64,000 nt of DNA from Sporomusa termitida (lineage in GTDB: Bacteria > Bacillota > Negativicutes > Sporomusales > Sporomusaceae). A model generated the notes under the pieces. It saw only the letters and a program-made list of their open reading frames with translations, made no database searches and was not told the DNA's origin. How positions within the stretch are numbered: the stretch's first letter is position 1; every line of letters begins with the position of its first letter. Positions 53,282 to 64,000 of the stretch are shown one piece after another. The position numbers and the translations under genes were made by a program. The stretch is from NCBI RefSeq assembly GCF_007641255.1, contig NZ_CP036259.1, positions 3,036,001 to 3,100,000 on the forward strand, given 5' to 3'.

Positions 53282-53899
53282 ATGAATACTCATTTTAAAG
53301 AAGAAAGCAAGACGCCAAAATTAAAGCGCGAAGACCGTATCGCTCTGCATCGCCGGATGGCCGAAAGCTACCATAACGCTTATGCGCGAAAATCAGTAAA
53401 AGATGGTGCGACGTATGACGAATGGAAGTTTGCAGACAAAGCCGTATACTGGTCGCCTTATTTCGGCAACGAGCTCATACAGTTGAGCAAGCATCCCCTC
53501 TCCGTGGCTTCCTCCGCGACCATGGAAGCGAAGGCATACTCACTCCGATTTCCTGATTGGGGTCCGGCAGAATTTAAATGCTGGCCAGCCGATAATGGCT
53601 TCGCAATGAAAACACTGTTCGAGGGGCACACGCAAGACGGCACCAAGATGAGTTTTTATTCGTATGGTTTCGTCGAGACGAATGACCAGGGGGAGATCAT
53701 GCGTTGGGAAACTCATGTCAGCGAAGAGTACAATGCCTTCCTTGATGTCGCAATCGGCGTGCATGGCCCCTTCCTTAACGGCAACCAACCATTAAGGAGG
53801 CGAAGGTTATCGAAGGTGGTCAGTCTCAGACTCTCAGCTTTCGATAAAATAAACGGCAGCGTCGAAATATTGGGTAAATGCTTAAGAACAAATACATAA
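53282..53899 (+). CDS. hypothetical protein, possibly NTF2/SnoaL-like
   Basis: A 205-residue soluble protein without signal peptide. ESYHNAYARKSVKDGATYDE, then WKFADKAVYWSPYFG and later GFVETNDQGEIMRWETHVS have the rhythm of an NTF2/SnoaL-like cone fold, but no catalytic set can be named. The last 40 residues (RRRRLSKVVSLRLSAF) are basic and unlike the rest, so a frameshift near 53800 may have replaced the true end. AGAGG precedes the ATG. A hairpin terminator follows. Confidence 0.6.
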   Translation: MNTHFKEESKTPKLKREDRIALHRRMAESYHNAYARKSVKDGATYDEWKFADKAVYWSPYFGNELIQLSKHPLSVASSATMEAKAYSLRFPDWGPAEFKCWPADNGFAMKTLFEGHTQDGTKMSFYSYGFVETNDQGEIMRWETHVSEEYNAFLDVAIGVHGPFLNGNQPLRRRRLSKVVSLRLSAFDKINGSVEILGKCLRTNT

Positions 53900-53923
53900 C
53901 AATTTGTATAGTGTAAATTATTG

Positions 53924-53956
53924 ACAGGGCAAGGTTCTTCCTTGCCCTGTATTATT
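53924..53956 (+). terminator. intrinsic terminator
   Basis: ACAGGGCAAGG (53924-53934) pairs with CCTTGCCCTGT (53940-53950), then ATTATTA. It ends the 205-residue gene. The remaining bases up to 54200 show no gene. Confidence 0.75.
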
Positions 53957-54200
53957 ACCAGGGGGCAATCCTTCAATCTACATTTATTGTCTCAATACAA
54001 TAATAATGTTAACTCCATAAATCCGAACGGCAAATGGGAATAAGCCTTTGTTCCGGTGCTAATAAACCCCTGCTCCAAATACCAATCCTTTAAGCGGGTT
54101 CAGGCTCAAAATGGCTATCGTTCAATAGCAAGAAAATACAATATAAAGCGATATAAAGTTGTTAAAATAGTGTCCAGCAATGCGCGGGAGGAGGCATTAT

Positions 54201-55481
54201 ATGAATAAAGGCACGAATCAGCAAAGTCGCCTGGGGTTGCCAGTTCATTATGGCTGGATTATCGCACTCATCACTTTTCTGGTGTTACTGATAGCCGGTG
54301 GAATTCGTTCGCTACCAACGGTTTTCATTGTTCCTTTTGAACATTACTTTGGCTGGAACCGGGCAATCATCACGTTTCCTCTGGCCGTTAATCTTTTACT
54401 ATATGGGCTGTACGGACCGGTGGTTGCTGTCCTGATGGAGTTATATGGAGTCCGGCGCATCATGCTTTTGGCCTTGCTCCTGCTGAGCGGCGGCATCGGC
54501 CTGTCCGGCTGGATGCAGACGCCATGGCAAATGACCTTTTTGTGGGGAATTATCGTCGGCACCGGCACCGGCTTTTTGTCAACGGTTGTGGGATCAATTG
54601 TTGCCGTCCGTTGGTTTGTTACACATCGGGGGCTGGTTGTCGGGATATTTAGCGCCGCCGGCGCAGCGGGGCAGCTCATTTTCTTGTCGCTGTTTTCAAA
54701 ACTGCTCGCAATATTATCCTGGCAAACAGTTGTGTGGTCTATTTCGCTCCTGGCGCTGACCGTTGCGGTATTTGTCGCATTAATAATGCGGAATACTCCC
54801 CGTGATGTCGGCCTGCTGCCATACGGGGCCTCGCTCGAACCCGCTCTGAAGCCGCTTCCACCAGTTGCGGCCGTTGCGCTGGTGCTCAAAGTGCTAAAAA
54901 GAGCTCTGCCAGTAAGAGAATTCTGGTTGCTGGCCGGCAGTTTTTTTGTCTGCGGCGCTACCAGCAATGGACTAATCGGGACGCATTTTATTCCTGCCTG
55001 CGTCGATCATGGTCTATTGGCAATGACCGCTGCGGGCCTGTTATCCGTAGCGGGAGTATTTAATGTGATGGGAGCAGCTGCGTCCGGCTGGCTCTCGGAC
55101 AAATTCGACAATCGCTGGCTGCTGTTTTGGTATTACTGTCTGCGCGGTTTATCGCTGCTGTTCTTGCCCTTTGGCTTGGAGCAAAACAATATGAGTTTGC
55201 TATTTTTTATCGTTTTTTATGGTCTTGATTGGGCTGCTACCGTGCCCCCGACAGTACGCCTGACTGCCGATGTCTTTGGCGGGCAGCAAGGACCCGTTAT
55301 ATTTGGCTGGCTTATGGCGATTCACCAGGTAGGCGCGGCGTTGGCCGCTTGGGGCGGGGGAATCTTACATACCTGGATTGGCAATTACCTGGCAACCTTT
55401 GCGGCGGGGGGCGCCCTGTGTCTTATTGCCGCCGGCATGGTGGGCGTCATCCGAAAAGAAAAGCAAACCATGGCCGAATAA
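54201..55481 (+). CDS. MFS transporter (oxalate/formate antiporter-like)
   Basis: A 426-residue, 12-helix carrier. It opens LPVHYGWIIALITFLVLLIA and has an asymmetric second half typical of the OFA/monocarboxylate groups; SGWLSDKFDNRWLL is the loop between helices 8 and 9. It probably moves a carboxylic acid. I chose the ATG at 54201, six bases after GGGAGGAGG. No partner enzyme gene is adjacent. Confidence 0.88.
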   Translation: MNKGTNQQSRLGLPVHYGWIIALITFLVLLIAGGIRSLPTVFIVPFEHYFGWNRAIITFPLAVNLLLYGLYGPVVAVLMELYGVRRIMLLALLLLSGGIGLSGWMQTPWQMTFLWGIIVGTGTGFLSTVVGSIVAVRWFVTHRGLVVGIFSAAGAAGQLIFLSLFSKLLAILSWQTVVWSISLLALTVAVFVALIMRNTPRDVGLLPYGASLEPALKPLPPVAAVALVLKVLKRALPVREFWLLAGSFFVCGATSNGLIGTHFIPACVDHGLLAMTAAGLLSVAGVFNVMGAAASGWLSDKFDNRWLLFWYYCLRGLSLLFLPFGLEQNNMSLLFFIVFYGLDWAATVPPTVRLTADVFGGQQGPVIFGWLMAIHQVGAALAAWGGGILHTWIGNYLATFAAGGALCLIAAGMVGVIRKEKQTMAE

Positions 55482-55487
55482 ATTACC

Positions 55488-55650
55488 ATTCATATTGACC
55501 GGGCGTAATGTCAAAATTCCTTTTAAAAGCTTTCTGAAAGTGGCTTTGATCGCAAAAACCAGCGGCGAAGGCTCTGCCACCAGGGGGTCACCGGCAGCCA
55601 GCAAATCAGTGGCTTTTTTCAAGCGGACCTGTAGTTGATAGGTATGAGGC
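55488..55650 (-). pseudogene. fragment of an AraC-type regulator gene
   Basis: The minus strand encodes YQLQVRLKKATDLLAAGDPL and a frame-broken end, very close to the last 55 residues of the AraC protein at 26061-26870 (YQLQVRLKKATDLLAAGKPL). Small deletions break the helix-turn-helix. It is either a decayed duplicate or the relic of a regulator that once served the MFS gene at 54201. Confidence 0.8.
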
Positions 55651-55656
55651 CGGTTG

Positions 55657-55758
55657 ATGGCCAATAGAATGAAAGAAGTTCGCGGGGAGGATAAAGGCCT
55701 GGAAGAATCAGAGAATGTACACAAAGCAATTCGCCACGTTGCTGCCAAATTGCTATAA
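55657..55758 (+). CDS. 33-codon frame, probably a gene fragment
   Basis: The frame reads MANRMKEVRGEDKGLEESEN and ends AIRHVAAKLL. It is hydrophilic and protein-like but has no ribosome site and I know no family for it. It may be the end of a gene whose front was lost in the same event that truncated the AraC copy. Confidence 0.25.
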   Translation: MANRMKEVRGEDKGLEESENVHKAIRHVAAKLL

Positions 55759-55821
55759 AAACGAAAAAAGAGCTTTACGAGAACCTCGTAAAACCCTTGA
55801 GAATATTAGATGATGTTCCGC

Positions 55822-55853
55822 GCTACCGCTTGGAACTAAGCGATTCGCACCAA
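55822..55853 (+). repeat. tRNA/rRNA-spacer repeat, isolated copy
   Basis: CGCTTGGAACTAAGCGATTC is also present, in the opposite direction, in the rRNA operon spacer at 60745-60775, and related sequence lies at 60335-60365 and 60895-60915. Here it lies 45 bases from tRNA-Arg. Confidence 0.6.
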
Positions 55854-55898
55854 TCAGACTTCGCCTATCGTCTCGACTTCTTGGGCTTTCTGCTTAAA

Positions 55899-55975
55899 TG
55901 GCGACCCCGGCAGGATTCGAACCTGCGACCTTTTGATTCGTAGTCAAACGCTCTATCCAGCTGAGCTACGGAGTC
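55899..55975 (-). tRNA. tRNA-Arg (ACG)
   Basis: The minus strand starts GACTCCGTAGCTCAGCTGGA and ends with GGTTCGAATCC and an encoded CCA. The anticodon loop is CTACGAA, giving ACG (read as ICG), for CGN arginine codons. The 7-base acceptor stem GACTCCG/CGGGGTC pairs fully. Confidence 0.97.
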
Positions 55976-56209
55976 ATCTTCAATTAACTACTTGACTATT
56001 ATATTATGAGAATCAAATAATGTCAACAGCGCAATCAGATCTTGCTGCCAAAAGCCATTGCTGCTTCTAGTGCGTCAAGTTGACGGAAGTTGCCAAGCAA
56101 GCAAATTTCAAAAGAATACGGCGGTTTAGCACAATTAAAATCGACCGGCTGAAGTTATCGGGCTCTTTTTACGGCTTACCCCTGCCGATTATAGCAGCGG
56201 TAGCGTCTA

Positions 56210-56254
56210 ATAATAAACAAGCTGATCACAATACAGAGCAAGCTTGTTTATTAT
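56210..56254 (-). terminator. hairpin after the hexokinase gene
   Basis: ATAATAAACAAGCT (56210-56223) pairs with AGCTTGTTTATTAT (56241-56254). It begins six bases after the hexokinase stop on the minus strand. The rest of the gap back to tRNA-Arg shows no gene. Confidence 0.65.
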
Positions 56255-56259
56255 CTATT

Positions 56260-57579
56260 CTAGGATTTTGCATTACATACTGTGGCGGCAGCAATAGCCG
56301 CACCTATACCGGAGCCGTCTTTGCTTAGTTTAATGGTTATCTGCTTTGCATTTTGACTAAATATTTCAGATATAGCTTCCAATAAATGGGGCTTATACCC
56401 CGGCATCTTTTCATACAATGAGCCATCAACCGCAATTGTATGCCGCCTTGTTAACATCGGATCAATCTTAATCAATACGCCGGCCCATGTAGCTGCAACT
56501 AAACGGGCTGAACGCTTTGTAACAAGGCGGGCAGCGGCCCTGATTGCCGCAAGTTCACCAATCTCTAACCCAGTAATGCCCCAGCATCTGGCGGCCATAT
56601 TGGCTACAGCGTCAAGTGCGGGCGATTCATCTGCCAAAACTGGTGAAATATCTTCTGTTGAAACGGAATAGGGAACCCCCAACCTGTCTGAAGCGCTATT
56701 TATATGCCCATCTGTTGCGAGCTTATGGACAATCAATCTCACCAGTTCACCCAAATATTGTCCTGACGCCATCTTCTCAAGTCGTTGAGAGCCAAATCTT
56801 TCACTAGCCTGATCTAATTGCCTGTCATATTCTGTCTGCTGAATCCCGTCAAAGTTACCGGATTCCAGATTAATAATCATAGGCTGCCCAGTCAGAGGAT
56901 GACAAGGCTCAAGATAACAGGTATTATGGCCGGTTCCACAGATTGATCCTATAGAAGTGGCAGTATCGGTATAAGCAGTTGATAATAATGTACCGGTAGT
57001 GTCATTAATTATTGCCAGCGATTTAACATGGCTGCTTCCTTTGCGTTTTAGCGCCGCCTGCAACAGTTCGCCAATATTTCGGCCTTCAACCCCGCTAGTT
57101 TTGAATTCTTTAGTCCAACTGATTAACACGGCTTCATTAACACCATGCTGCCGGCAGGGGAAGGAAAACGTGTGCCCCAGGGGATAGGTACCACCCCTTG
57201 GTGCAACCTCCGATATTTTGCCGGCAATGAAATCAAAAAGCTCCAAACCAGAGGCTGATGCCGCAGTATAGTCATACTTTCCATTCTTATCTTTTAGCAG
57301 GGCCGAACGTTTGTCAATAATATTAACCTGCCCGTTACCAGCCAGTTCGACTAACAATACGCGAACATTAGTACCACCAAAATCAACAGCAATTACTTGC
57401 CCCTGTTCCCGGCCTGTCGGATTACCAAGAAAAGATGGTAGCAGTTTAAGGGAACTTGCCTTTCCTGTCAGCCCATTGCACATGTCATGTTGGAAACAGA
57501 TGGCAATATCTCTCATAAAATCAGTAGATATAACAAACTGTTCCTCGATCAGTGCTAAAATTCCAGCTAATGTTTTCAG
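56260..57579 (-). CDS. eukaryotic-type hexokinase family protein, non-ATG start
   Basis: A sugar kinase of the hexokinase/glucokinase family usual in eukaryotes, not the bacterial Glk or ROK families. It has phosphate 1 VDFGGTNVRVLLVEL, the sugar loop LGHTFSFPC and WTKEFKTSGVEGRNI, the catalytic Asp in IINDTTGTLLSTAY, GTGHNTCYLE, and SGQYLGELVRLIVHKLA. The first ATG is at 57516, but the open frame continues upstream for 21 codons with typical hexokinase helix sequence (LKTLAGILALIEEQFVISTD), and a strong GGAGGT lies before it. No ATG, GTG or TTG exists in that part. CTG at 57579, nine bases from GGAGG, or an ATC just before it, is the probable start. Confidence 0.85.
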   Translation of the reverse strand: MKTLAGILALIEEQFVISTDFMRDIAICFQHDMCNGLTGKASSLKLLPSFLGNPTGREQGQVIAVDFGGTNVRVLLVELAGNGQVNIIDKRSALLKDKNGKYDYTAASASGLELFDFIAGKISEVAPRGGTYPLGHTFSFPCRQHGVNEAVLISWTKEFKTSGVEGRNIGELLQAALKRKGSSHVKSLAIINDTTGTLLSTAYTDTATSIGSICGTGHNTCYLEPCHPLTGQPMIINLESGNFDGIQQTEYDRQLDQASERFGSQRLEKMASGQYLGELVRLIVHKLATDGHINSASDRLGVPYSVSTEDISPVLADESPALDAVANMAARCWGITGLEIGELAAIRAAARLVTKRSARLVAATWAGVLIKIDPMLTRRHTIAVDGSLYEKMPGYKPHLLEAISEIFSQNAKQITIKLSKDGSGIGAAIAAATVCNAKS

Positions 57580-57634
57580 GATGATCTACCTCCGGGTTAA
57601 TATATGATTAAATTAGCCTCCAGGTGTGAGGAGG

Positions 57635-57847
57635 CTATTTCTTATAATATTTACTTGGAGTAAAGATATACCTTATAACTCGCAGCAGACGAATGTATAG
57701 ACGTATCAGCAGTCGTTTGAAATCCAGCCACACCATACTTAGGATAATAGCAGCAATAATAAGCATTCGTATGTTAACCGCAGTATAAAACTGATCGATT
57801 ATAATAAACCCTACCACAGAAATGCCTATAAGACTAGTCCAGCTCAT
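57635..57847 (-). CDS. small membrane protein, 70 aa
   Basis: The 70-residue product has two hydrophobic segments (SLIGISVVGFIIIDQF and MLIIAAIILSMVW) and a basic tail with many arginines and tyrosines. AGAAGG precedes the ATG. I recognise no family. It lies between hexokinase and the Spo0E-like gene. Confidence 0.55.
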   Translation of the reverse strand: MSWTSLIGISVVGFIIIDQFYTAVNIRMLIIAAIILSMVWLDFKRLLIRLYIRLLRVIRYIFTPSKYYKK

Positions 57848-57929
57848 AAAAAACCTTCTTCCATTTGCTTATCATATTATGCTGTAATGAAAGAACTCGT
57901 ACCGTAAGCAACATGCTGAATTATACTGC

Positions 57930-58115
57930 TTAACCATCCTGCTGAATACGATAATATTTGCTGATTTGGCTGTCTAGCAACTGACTGGTTTCTAAAACCT
58001 GAGGATCAGAGACTCCATAAGATGCAGCCAACAAATTCATCTGTCGCCGTAAATATTCTATTATATCAAGGATATTCAAAGCTTCGATATTTTTAGACAA
58101 CGAGCGCGCCCCCAC
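57930..58115 (-). CDS. Spo0E-like aspartyl-phosphate phosphatase
   Basis: A 61-residue two-helix protein. The signature S-Q-x-L-D (ETSQLLDSQISKYYR) is that of the Spo0E family, which takes the phosphate from Spo0A~P and delays sporulation. LDIIEYLRRQMNLLAASYG is the first helix. The start is uncertain: a GTG at 58115 with GAGG at a long distance, or a TTG a few codons later. It supports a spore-forming host. Confidence 0.82.
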   Translation of the reverse strand: MGARSLSKNIEALNILDIIEYLRRQMNLLAASYGVSDPQVLETSQLLDSQISKYYRIQQDG

Positions 58116-58340
58116 ACAGAAAAATACCTCTTCTCAACAACAATTAACATTATAAACTATATTCCCTAAATTTGGAAGAAGGATTTTGTTGTTTTTGTGA
58201 AATTTTTTATATACTAAATATAGACTTTAAAGTCTATGTTTTTATTTCAAAACAACATCTCCGGAGATCGGGCTAATCAGTCCTGAATATTATAAGAAAA
58301 TTCACCCGGCAAGAACCAGATGAATTTCTTAAACATTCTA

Positions 58341-59600
58341 TTAGTTATCCAGTCCCGTAAAATCTAAAGTAGAAAAATAATCTTCAATAGTTTCTGCACG
58401 CCGAATCAGCTGAACACTGCCATCATGTTTCAGCATTAATTCAGCTGAACGCAATTTACCATTATAATTAAAGCCCATTGCATGACCATGTGCCCCGGCG
58501 TCATGAATGACCAATACATCGCCAATATCGATCATCGGCAGCTTGCGATTAACGGCAAATTTATCATTGTTTTCACACAGAGACCCGGTAACATCATAGA
58601 TGTAGCCAAGCGGCCATTCTTCTTTACCGAGGACTGTAATGTGATGATAAGCACCATATAGGGCCGGACGCATTAAGTTAGCCATGCAAGCATCGAGTCC
58701 AACATAATTCTTATAGATTTCTTTTTTGTGTAACACTGTTGATACCAGATAGCCATATGGTCCGGTAATCATCCGTCCGCACTCCATGGCAATTTTGAGC
58801 GGTGCAAGCCCATTGGCGGCAATCTTAGTTTCATATGCCTTTTTGATTCCCTGGCTGATTGTCATAATATTAACCGGCTCTTGCTCTGGACGATAAGGAA
58901 TACCAATCCCACCCCCGAAGTTAACAAATTCAACCTTAATATCCAGGGTACGATAAATTTCATTAATAAGGTCAAACATCATATTGGCGGTTTCCACAAA
59001 GTAGTTAGGATCAAGTTCATTGGAAATAACCATTGTATGAAGGCCAAACCGTTTTACGCCTCTGTTCTTCATAATCCGGTATGCATCCAAAAGCTGCTTT
59101 CTGGTCAGGCCATATTTAGACTCTTCCGGATTGCCAATAATTGAGTTGCCGCCTTCACGCAACGGTCCCGGATTATAGCGGAACGAAATTATATCAGGAA
59201 TACCTGCATGTTTATCTAAGTAATCAATATGACTAATATCGTCCAGGTTAATAATAGCCCCTAATTCACGCGCTTTTTTAAACTCAATAGCCGGAGTATC
59301 ATTAGAAGTCAAAATGATCTCTTCGCCACTCATACCGGCTTTTTCGGCCAAAATAAGCTCAGCCAGCGAACTGCAGTCAGCCCCCAGCCCTTCTTCCCTC
59401 AACACTTGTAAAATATACGGATTAGGAGTGGCTTTAACAGCAAAATACTCCTTAAACTCTGGTGCCCAGGCAAAGGCTTTAATTAAATTACGGACATTTT
59501 GTCTAATAGCTTGCTCATCATAAATATGAAACGGTGTTGGGTATTCTTTAATTACTTCTGTTAATTGTTCTTTTGTAAACGGTATCTCTTTCTCAGCCAC
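58341..59600 (-). CDS. lysA: diaminopimelate decarboxylase
   Basis: A 419-residue fold-type III PLP enzyme. The PLP lysine is in EYFAVKATPNP, the glycine loop in NFGGGIGIPYRPEQ, ECGRMITGPYG binds phosphate, and the C-terminal site includes LCENNDKFA and DAGAHGHAMGFNYNG. It makes L-lysine from meso-diaminopimelate. The somewhat unusual substrate-side residues leave room for another amino-acid decarboxylase, but the lysine riboswitch upstream supports LysA. The GTG start follows GGGTAGG. Confidence 0.9.
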   Translation of the reverse strand: MAEKEIPFTKEQLTEVIKEYPTPFHIYDEQAIRQNVRNLIKAFAWAPEFKEYFAVKATPNPYILQVLREEGLGADCSSLAELILAEKAGMSGEEIILTSNDTPAIEFKKARELGAIINLDDISHIDYLDKHAGIPDIISFRYNPGPLREGGNSIIGNPEESKYGLTRKQLLDAYRIMKNRGVKRFGLHTMVISNELDPNYFVETANMMFDLINEIYRTLDIKVEFVNFGGGIGIPYRPEQEPVNIMTISQGIKKAYETKIAANGLAPLKIAMECGRMITGPYGYLVSTVLHKKEIYKNYVGLDACMANLMRPALYGAYHHITVLGKEEWPLGYIYDVTGSLCENNDKFAVNRKLPMIDIGDVLVIHDAGAHGHAMGFNYNGKLRSAELMLKHDGSVQLIRRAETIEDYFSTLDFTGLDN

Positions 59601-59640
59601 GTGTTTCGCCTACCCTTCAAAAAATCAGTACATGTAATAC

Positions 59641-59929
59641 AAAAAGCAGTCTGCGCTAAATCTCGCAAACTGCCTGGCAACAAAAGAATGCTCTTAACGG
59701 CTGGTGCAAGATAGCGCTCCACCTGTAATATCAGCAGGTGACAGTCTTACATTTCTTAAACGTAAAACCAGCAAAAATTTTCGGCAAAACTTTCACTTCG
59801 GCGGTCCGCCCCTTTCAGTACCATCATCGCTGCCAGCTCTGCATACTTACTGTTGGTCCTCCGCAACCTCTATCAGAAAACAGTTATTTAATTATGTCTA
59901 TAATACCAGTGCACCCCAACCAATGTCAA
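59641..59929 (-). promoter_or_regulatory. lysine riboswitch (L box) with promoter and terminator
   Basis: The promoter TTGACA (59929-59924), 18 bases, TATTAT (59905-59900). The aptamer (about 59876-59735, minus strand) has the L-box marks AGAGGTTGCGG, CAGTAAGTATGCAGAG, GTACTGAAAGGGGCG, CCGCCGAAGTG and GTAAGACTGTCACC. A terminator CAGTTTGCG/CGCAGACTG followed by CTTTTTGTATT (59675-59641) ends it, 40 bases before lysA. Lysine binding should stop transcription into lysA. Confidence 0.9.
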
Positions 59930-59941
59930 TATGCCATGGAG

Positions 59942-60070
59942 AAATCTTATTACATCTAGTTTTGCCATTTCCTATTCAGCAAATAGATTTTCCATAGTAC
60001 CAGACACTGGTTTCCCTGCACACCTTTCCTTCTGGCATGCCAAAAGAAAACTTCTTGCGATGTAAGTAAC
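59942..60070. other. non-coding gap after the rRNA-tRNA operon
   Basis: About 130 bases between the lysine-riboswitch promoter and the operon terminator. A short inverted pair CTTTCCTTCTGGCATGCC / AAAAGAAAACTT may form a weak hairpin. No gene is seen. Confidence 0.35.
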
Positions 60071-60071
60071 A

Positions 60072-60114
60072 TAAAAGGCGGAAATCTATCGACTAAAATA
60101 GATTCCCCGCCTTA
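60072..60114 (-). terminator. terminator of the rRNA-tRNA operon
   Basis: On the minus strand GGCGGGGAATCTA pairs with TAGATTTCCGCC (two mismatches) and TTTTATG follows. It lies seven bases after tRNA-His. Confidence 0.8.
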
Positions 60115-60120
60115 AATATC

Positions 60121-60197
60121 TGGGGTGACTAGAGGGTCTCGAACCCTCGAATACCGGAGCCACAATCCGGCGTGTTAACCACTTCACCATAGCCACC
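60121..60197 (-). tRNA. tRNA-His (GTG)
   Basis: The minus strand begins GGTGGCTATGGTGAAGTGG, with the extra G at -1 that marks tRNA-His. The anticodon loop TTGTGGC gives GTG. CCA is encoded. Confidence 0.97.
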
Positions 60198-60203
60198 ATA
60201 AAT

Positions 60204-60279
<76 letters not shown>

Positions 60280-60287
60280 ATATAAGC

Positions 60288-60375
60288 ATAAGCAGAGAAC
60301 CAGGTTTTTAGGAGCGACAGCGACGCGGAAACCTGTGTGAATCGCTTAGTTACGAGCGTTAGCGAGTAACCTCCT
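60288..60375 (-). repeat. operon spacer repeat, copy 1
   Basis: AAGCAGAGAACCAGGTTTTTA, then GTGTGAATCGCTTAGTT and AACCTCCT are shared with copy 2 at 60698-60790. Inside, AGGTTT/AAACCT type inverted pairs can form stems in the precursor RNA. Confidence 0.7.
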
Positions 60376-60413
60376 TATTCCCCTTCTCTAATTAATTCTC
60401 CAAAGATTGAATA

Positions 60414-60462
60414 TGGCTCCTCGAGTAGGACTCGAACCAGCGACCGATCGGTCAACAGCCGA
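60414..60462 (-). pseudogene. tRNA-Asn pseudogene, 3' half only
   Basis: The 3' half matches tRNA-Asn at 60605-60680 (TTCGAGTCCTACTCGAGGAG, CCA) with several changes, including GTTGACC in place of GTTAACC at the anticodon loop. The 5' half is replaced by foreign sequence (60463-60600) with no complementary acceptor strand, so it cannot fold as a tRNA. Confidence 0.85.
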
Positions 60463-60604
60463 GTTACGACAGTTGATAGCATCCCATCTGCGTTGTTGTC
60501 AGTCCGGGCGTTCCCTCCGACGTACTTCCCAGTACGACTACGGTCACGTCCTCCTTCCGCCTAGCATATGGAATACTCTAAACTGTCTGAGCCTTAAATG
60601 GAAT

Positions 60605-60680
60605 TGGCTCCTCGAGTAGGACTCGAACCTACGACCGATCGGTTAACAGCCGATTGCTCTACCAACTGAGCTATCGAGGA
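60605..60680 (-). tRNA. tRNA-Asn (GTT)
   Basis: The minus strand begins TCCTCGATAGCTCAGTTGG. Anticodon loop CTGTTAA gives GTT. The acceptor stem TCCTCGA/TCGAGGA pairs fully and CCA is encoded. Confidence 0.97.
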
Positions 60681-60697
60681 ATTATAAACAGAGAACC

Positions 60698-60790
60698 ATA
60701 AGCAGAGAACCAGGTTATTAGGAGCATCGCGACGCTAGAACCTGTGTGAATCGCTTAGTTCCAAGCGGAGCGCGGAACCTCCTAATTATC
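60698..60790 (-). repeat. operon spacer repeat, copy 2
   Basis: This copy shares AAGCAGAGAACCAGGTT, CCTGTGTGAATCGCTTAGTT and GGAACCTCCT with copy 1. A shorter relative, CTAACTAAGCGACTCACACA, lies inverted at 60894-60913 near the 23S 3' end. Pairing between the inverted copies could form processing stems. Confidence 0.7.
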
Positions 60791-60980
60791 TCTTTGTTCC
60801 CTGAAAACTTCACAGAAGAAAGATTTGCGCAATAGTAATTTACTGGTTGCCAGCTCGGAGTTACAACATACATTATGGATGTTATCGCTCCGCTCTAACT
60901 AAGCGACTCACACATCTTCCCGTTTCGCTTTCGCTCGCGGCAAGCTGGTTCGCTGCTTATGTTTGCACGTCGTGCAAACG

Positions 60981-64000
<3,020 letters not shown>

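Noticed and set aside
56080..56328. 82-codon plus-strand frame near tRNA-Arg
   Set aside because: It runs across the hexokinase terminator and 3' end and has no ribosome site.

Overview
The window looks like chromosome from an anaerobic, spore-forming, acetogen-like member of the Negativicutes (Sporomusa/Pelosinus type). This is an inference from a cobalamin-dependent methyltransferase set, several ferredoxin-linked 2-oxoacid oxidoreductases, a Spo0E-like phosphatase, a lysine-riboswitch-controlled lysA and a Firmicutes-like 23S rRNA. Most of the window is catabolic accessory DNA on the minus strand. The right end is an rRNA/tRNA operon.

Region 1 (1-11.2 kb, minus). A three-component corrinoid methyl-transfer operon (URO-D-type methyltransferase, methyltetrahydrofolate-type methyltransferase, corrinoid protein) has its own promoter. 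Beside it is an eight-gene operon: IlvD/EDD dehydratase, a four-subunit 2-oxoacid:ferredoxin oxidoreductase (korDABC), a SucCD-like acyl-CoA ligase and a DUF401 permease. A divergent LysR gene sits at its head. The order suggests uptake of a dihydroxy acid, dehydration to a 2-oxoacid, oxidation to an acyl-CoA, and ATP formation.

Region 2 (11.2-27 kb) is mixed: LysR and AraC regulators, an aminotransferase, a frameshifted aspartate-dehydrogenase-like pseudogene, an Fe-S aldo/keto reductase, a 25-codon holin-like toxin with a probable antisense RNA, an amino-acid permease, an orphan TctC binding protein, an MFS exporter, and a MutS2-like gene behind a long structured leader RNA.

Region 3 (27-42.4 kb, minus). 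A seven-gene operon (LarA-like, HpaI-type aldolase, IlvD-like dehydratase, IorA, IorB, acyl-CoA dehydrogenase, MaoC) is followed by an IclR regulator, a two-subunit UxaA-type dehydratase, an MFS transporter, a DapA-family aldolase and a GlcD-type oxidase. Three of these transcription units carry the same extended operator, TGTTCT-N7-GAAC-N3-RTTCA, which defines a putative IclR regulon for hydroxy/sugar acid breakdown.

Region 4 (42.4-55.8 kb): a sensor-kinase remnant, an AraC regulator with two ABC half-transporters behind a Fur-box-like dyad (siderophore type), VOC and PadR genes, then CobW GTPase, aquaporin and an arsenosugar-type ArsM. These are followed by an SDR pseudogene behind the second copy of the structured leader RNA, a small NTF2-like gene, an MFS gene and a decayed copy of an AraC gene.

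Region 5 (55.9-64 kb): tRNA-Arg, a eukaryotic-type hexokinase without a normal start codon, a Spo0E-like gene, lysA with a lysine riboswitch, then tRNA-His, tRNA-fMet, a broken tRNA-Asn, tRNA-Asn and 23S rRNA (minus strand, 5' end cut by the window). The 23S gene contains a 104-base hairpin insertion, and no 5S gene lies in the usual place.
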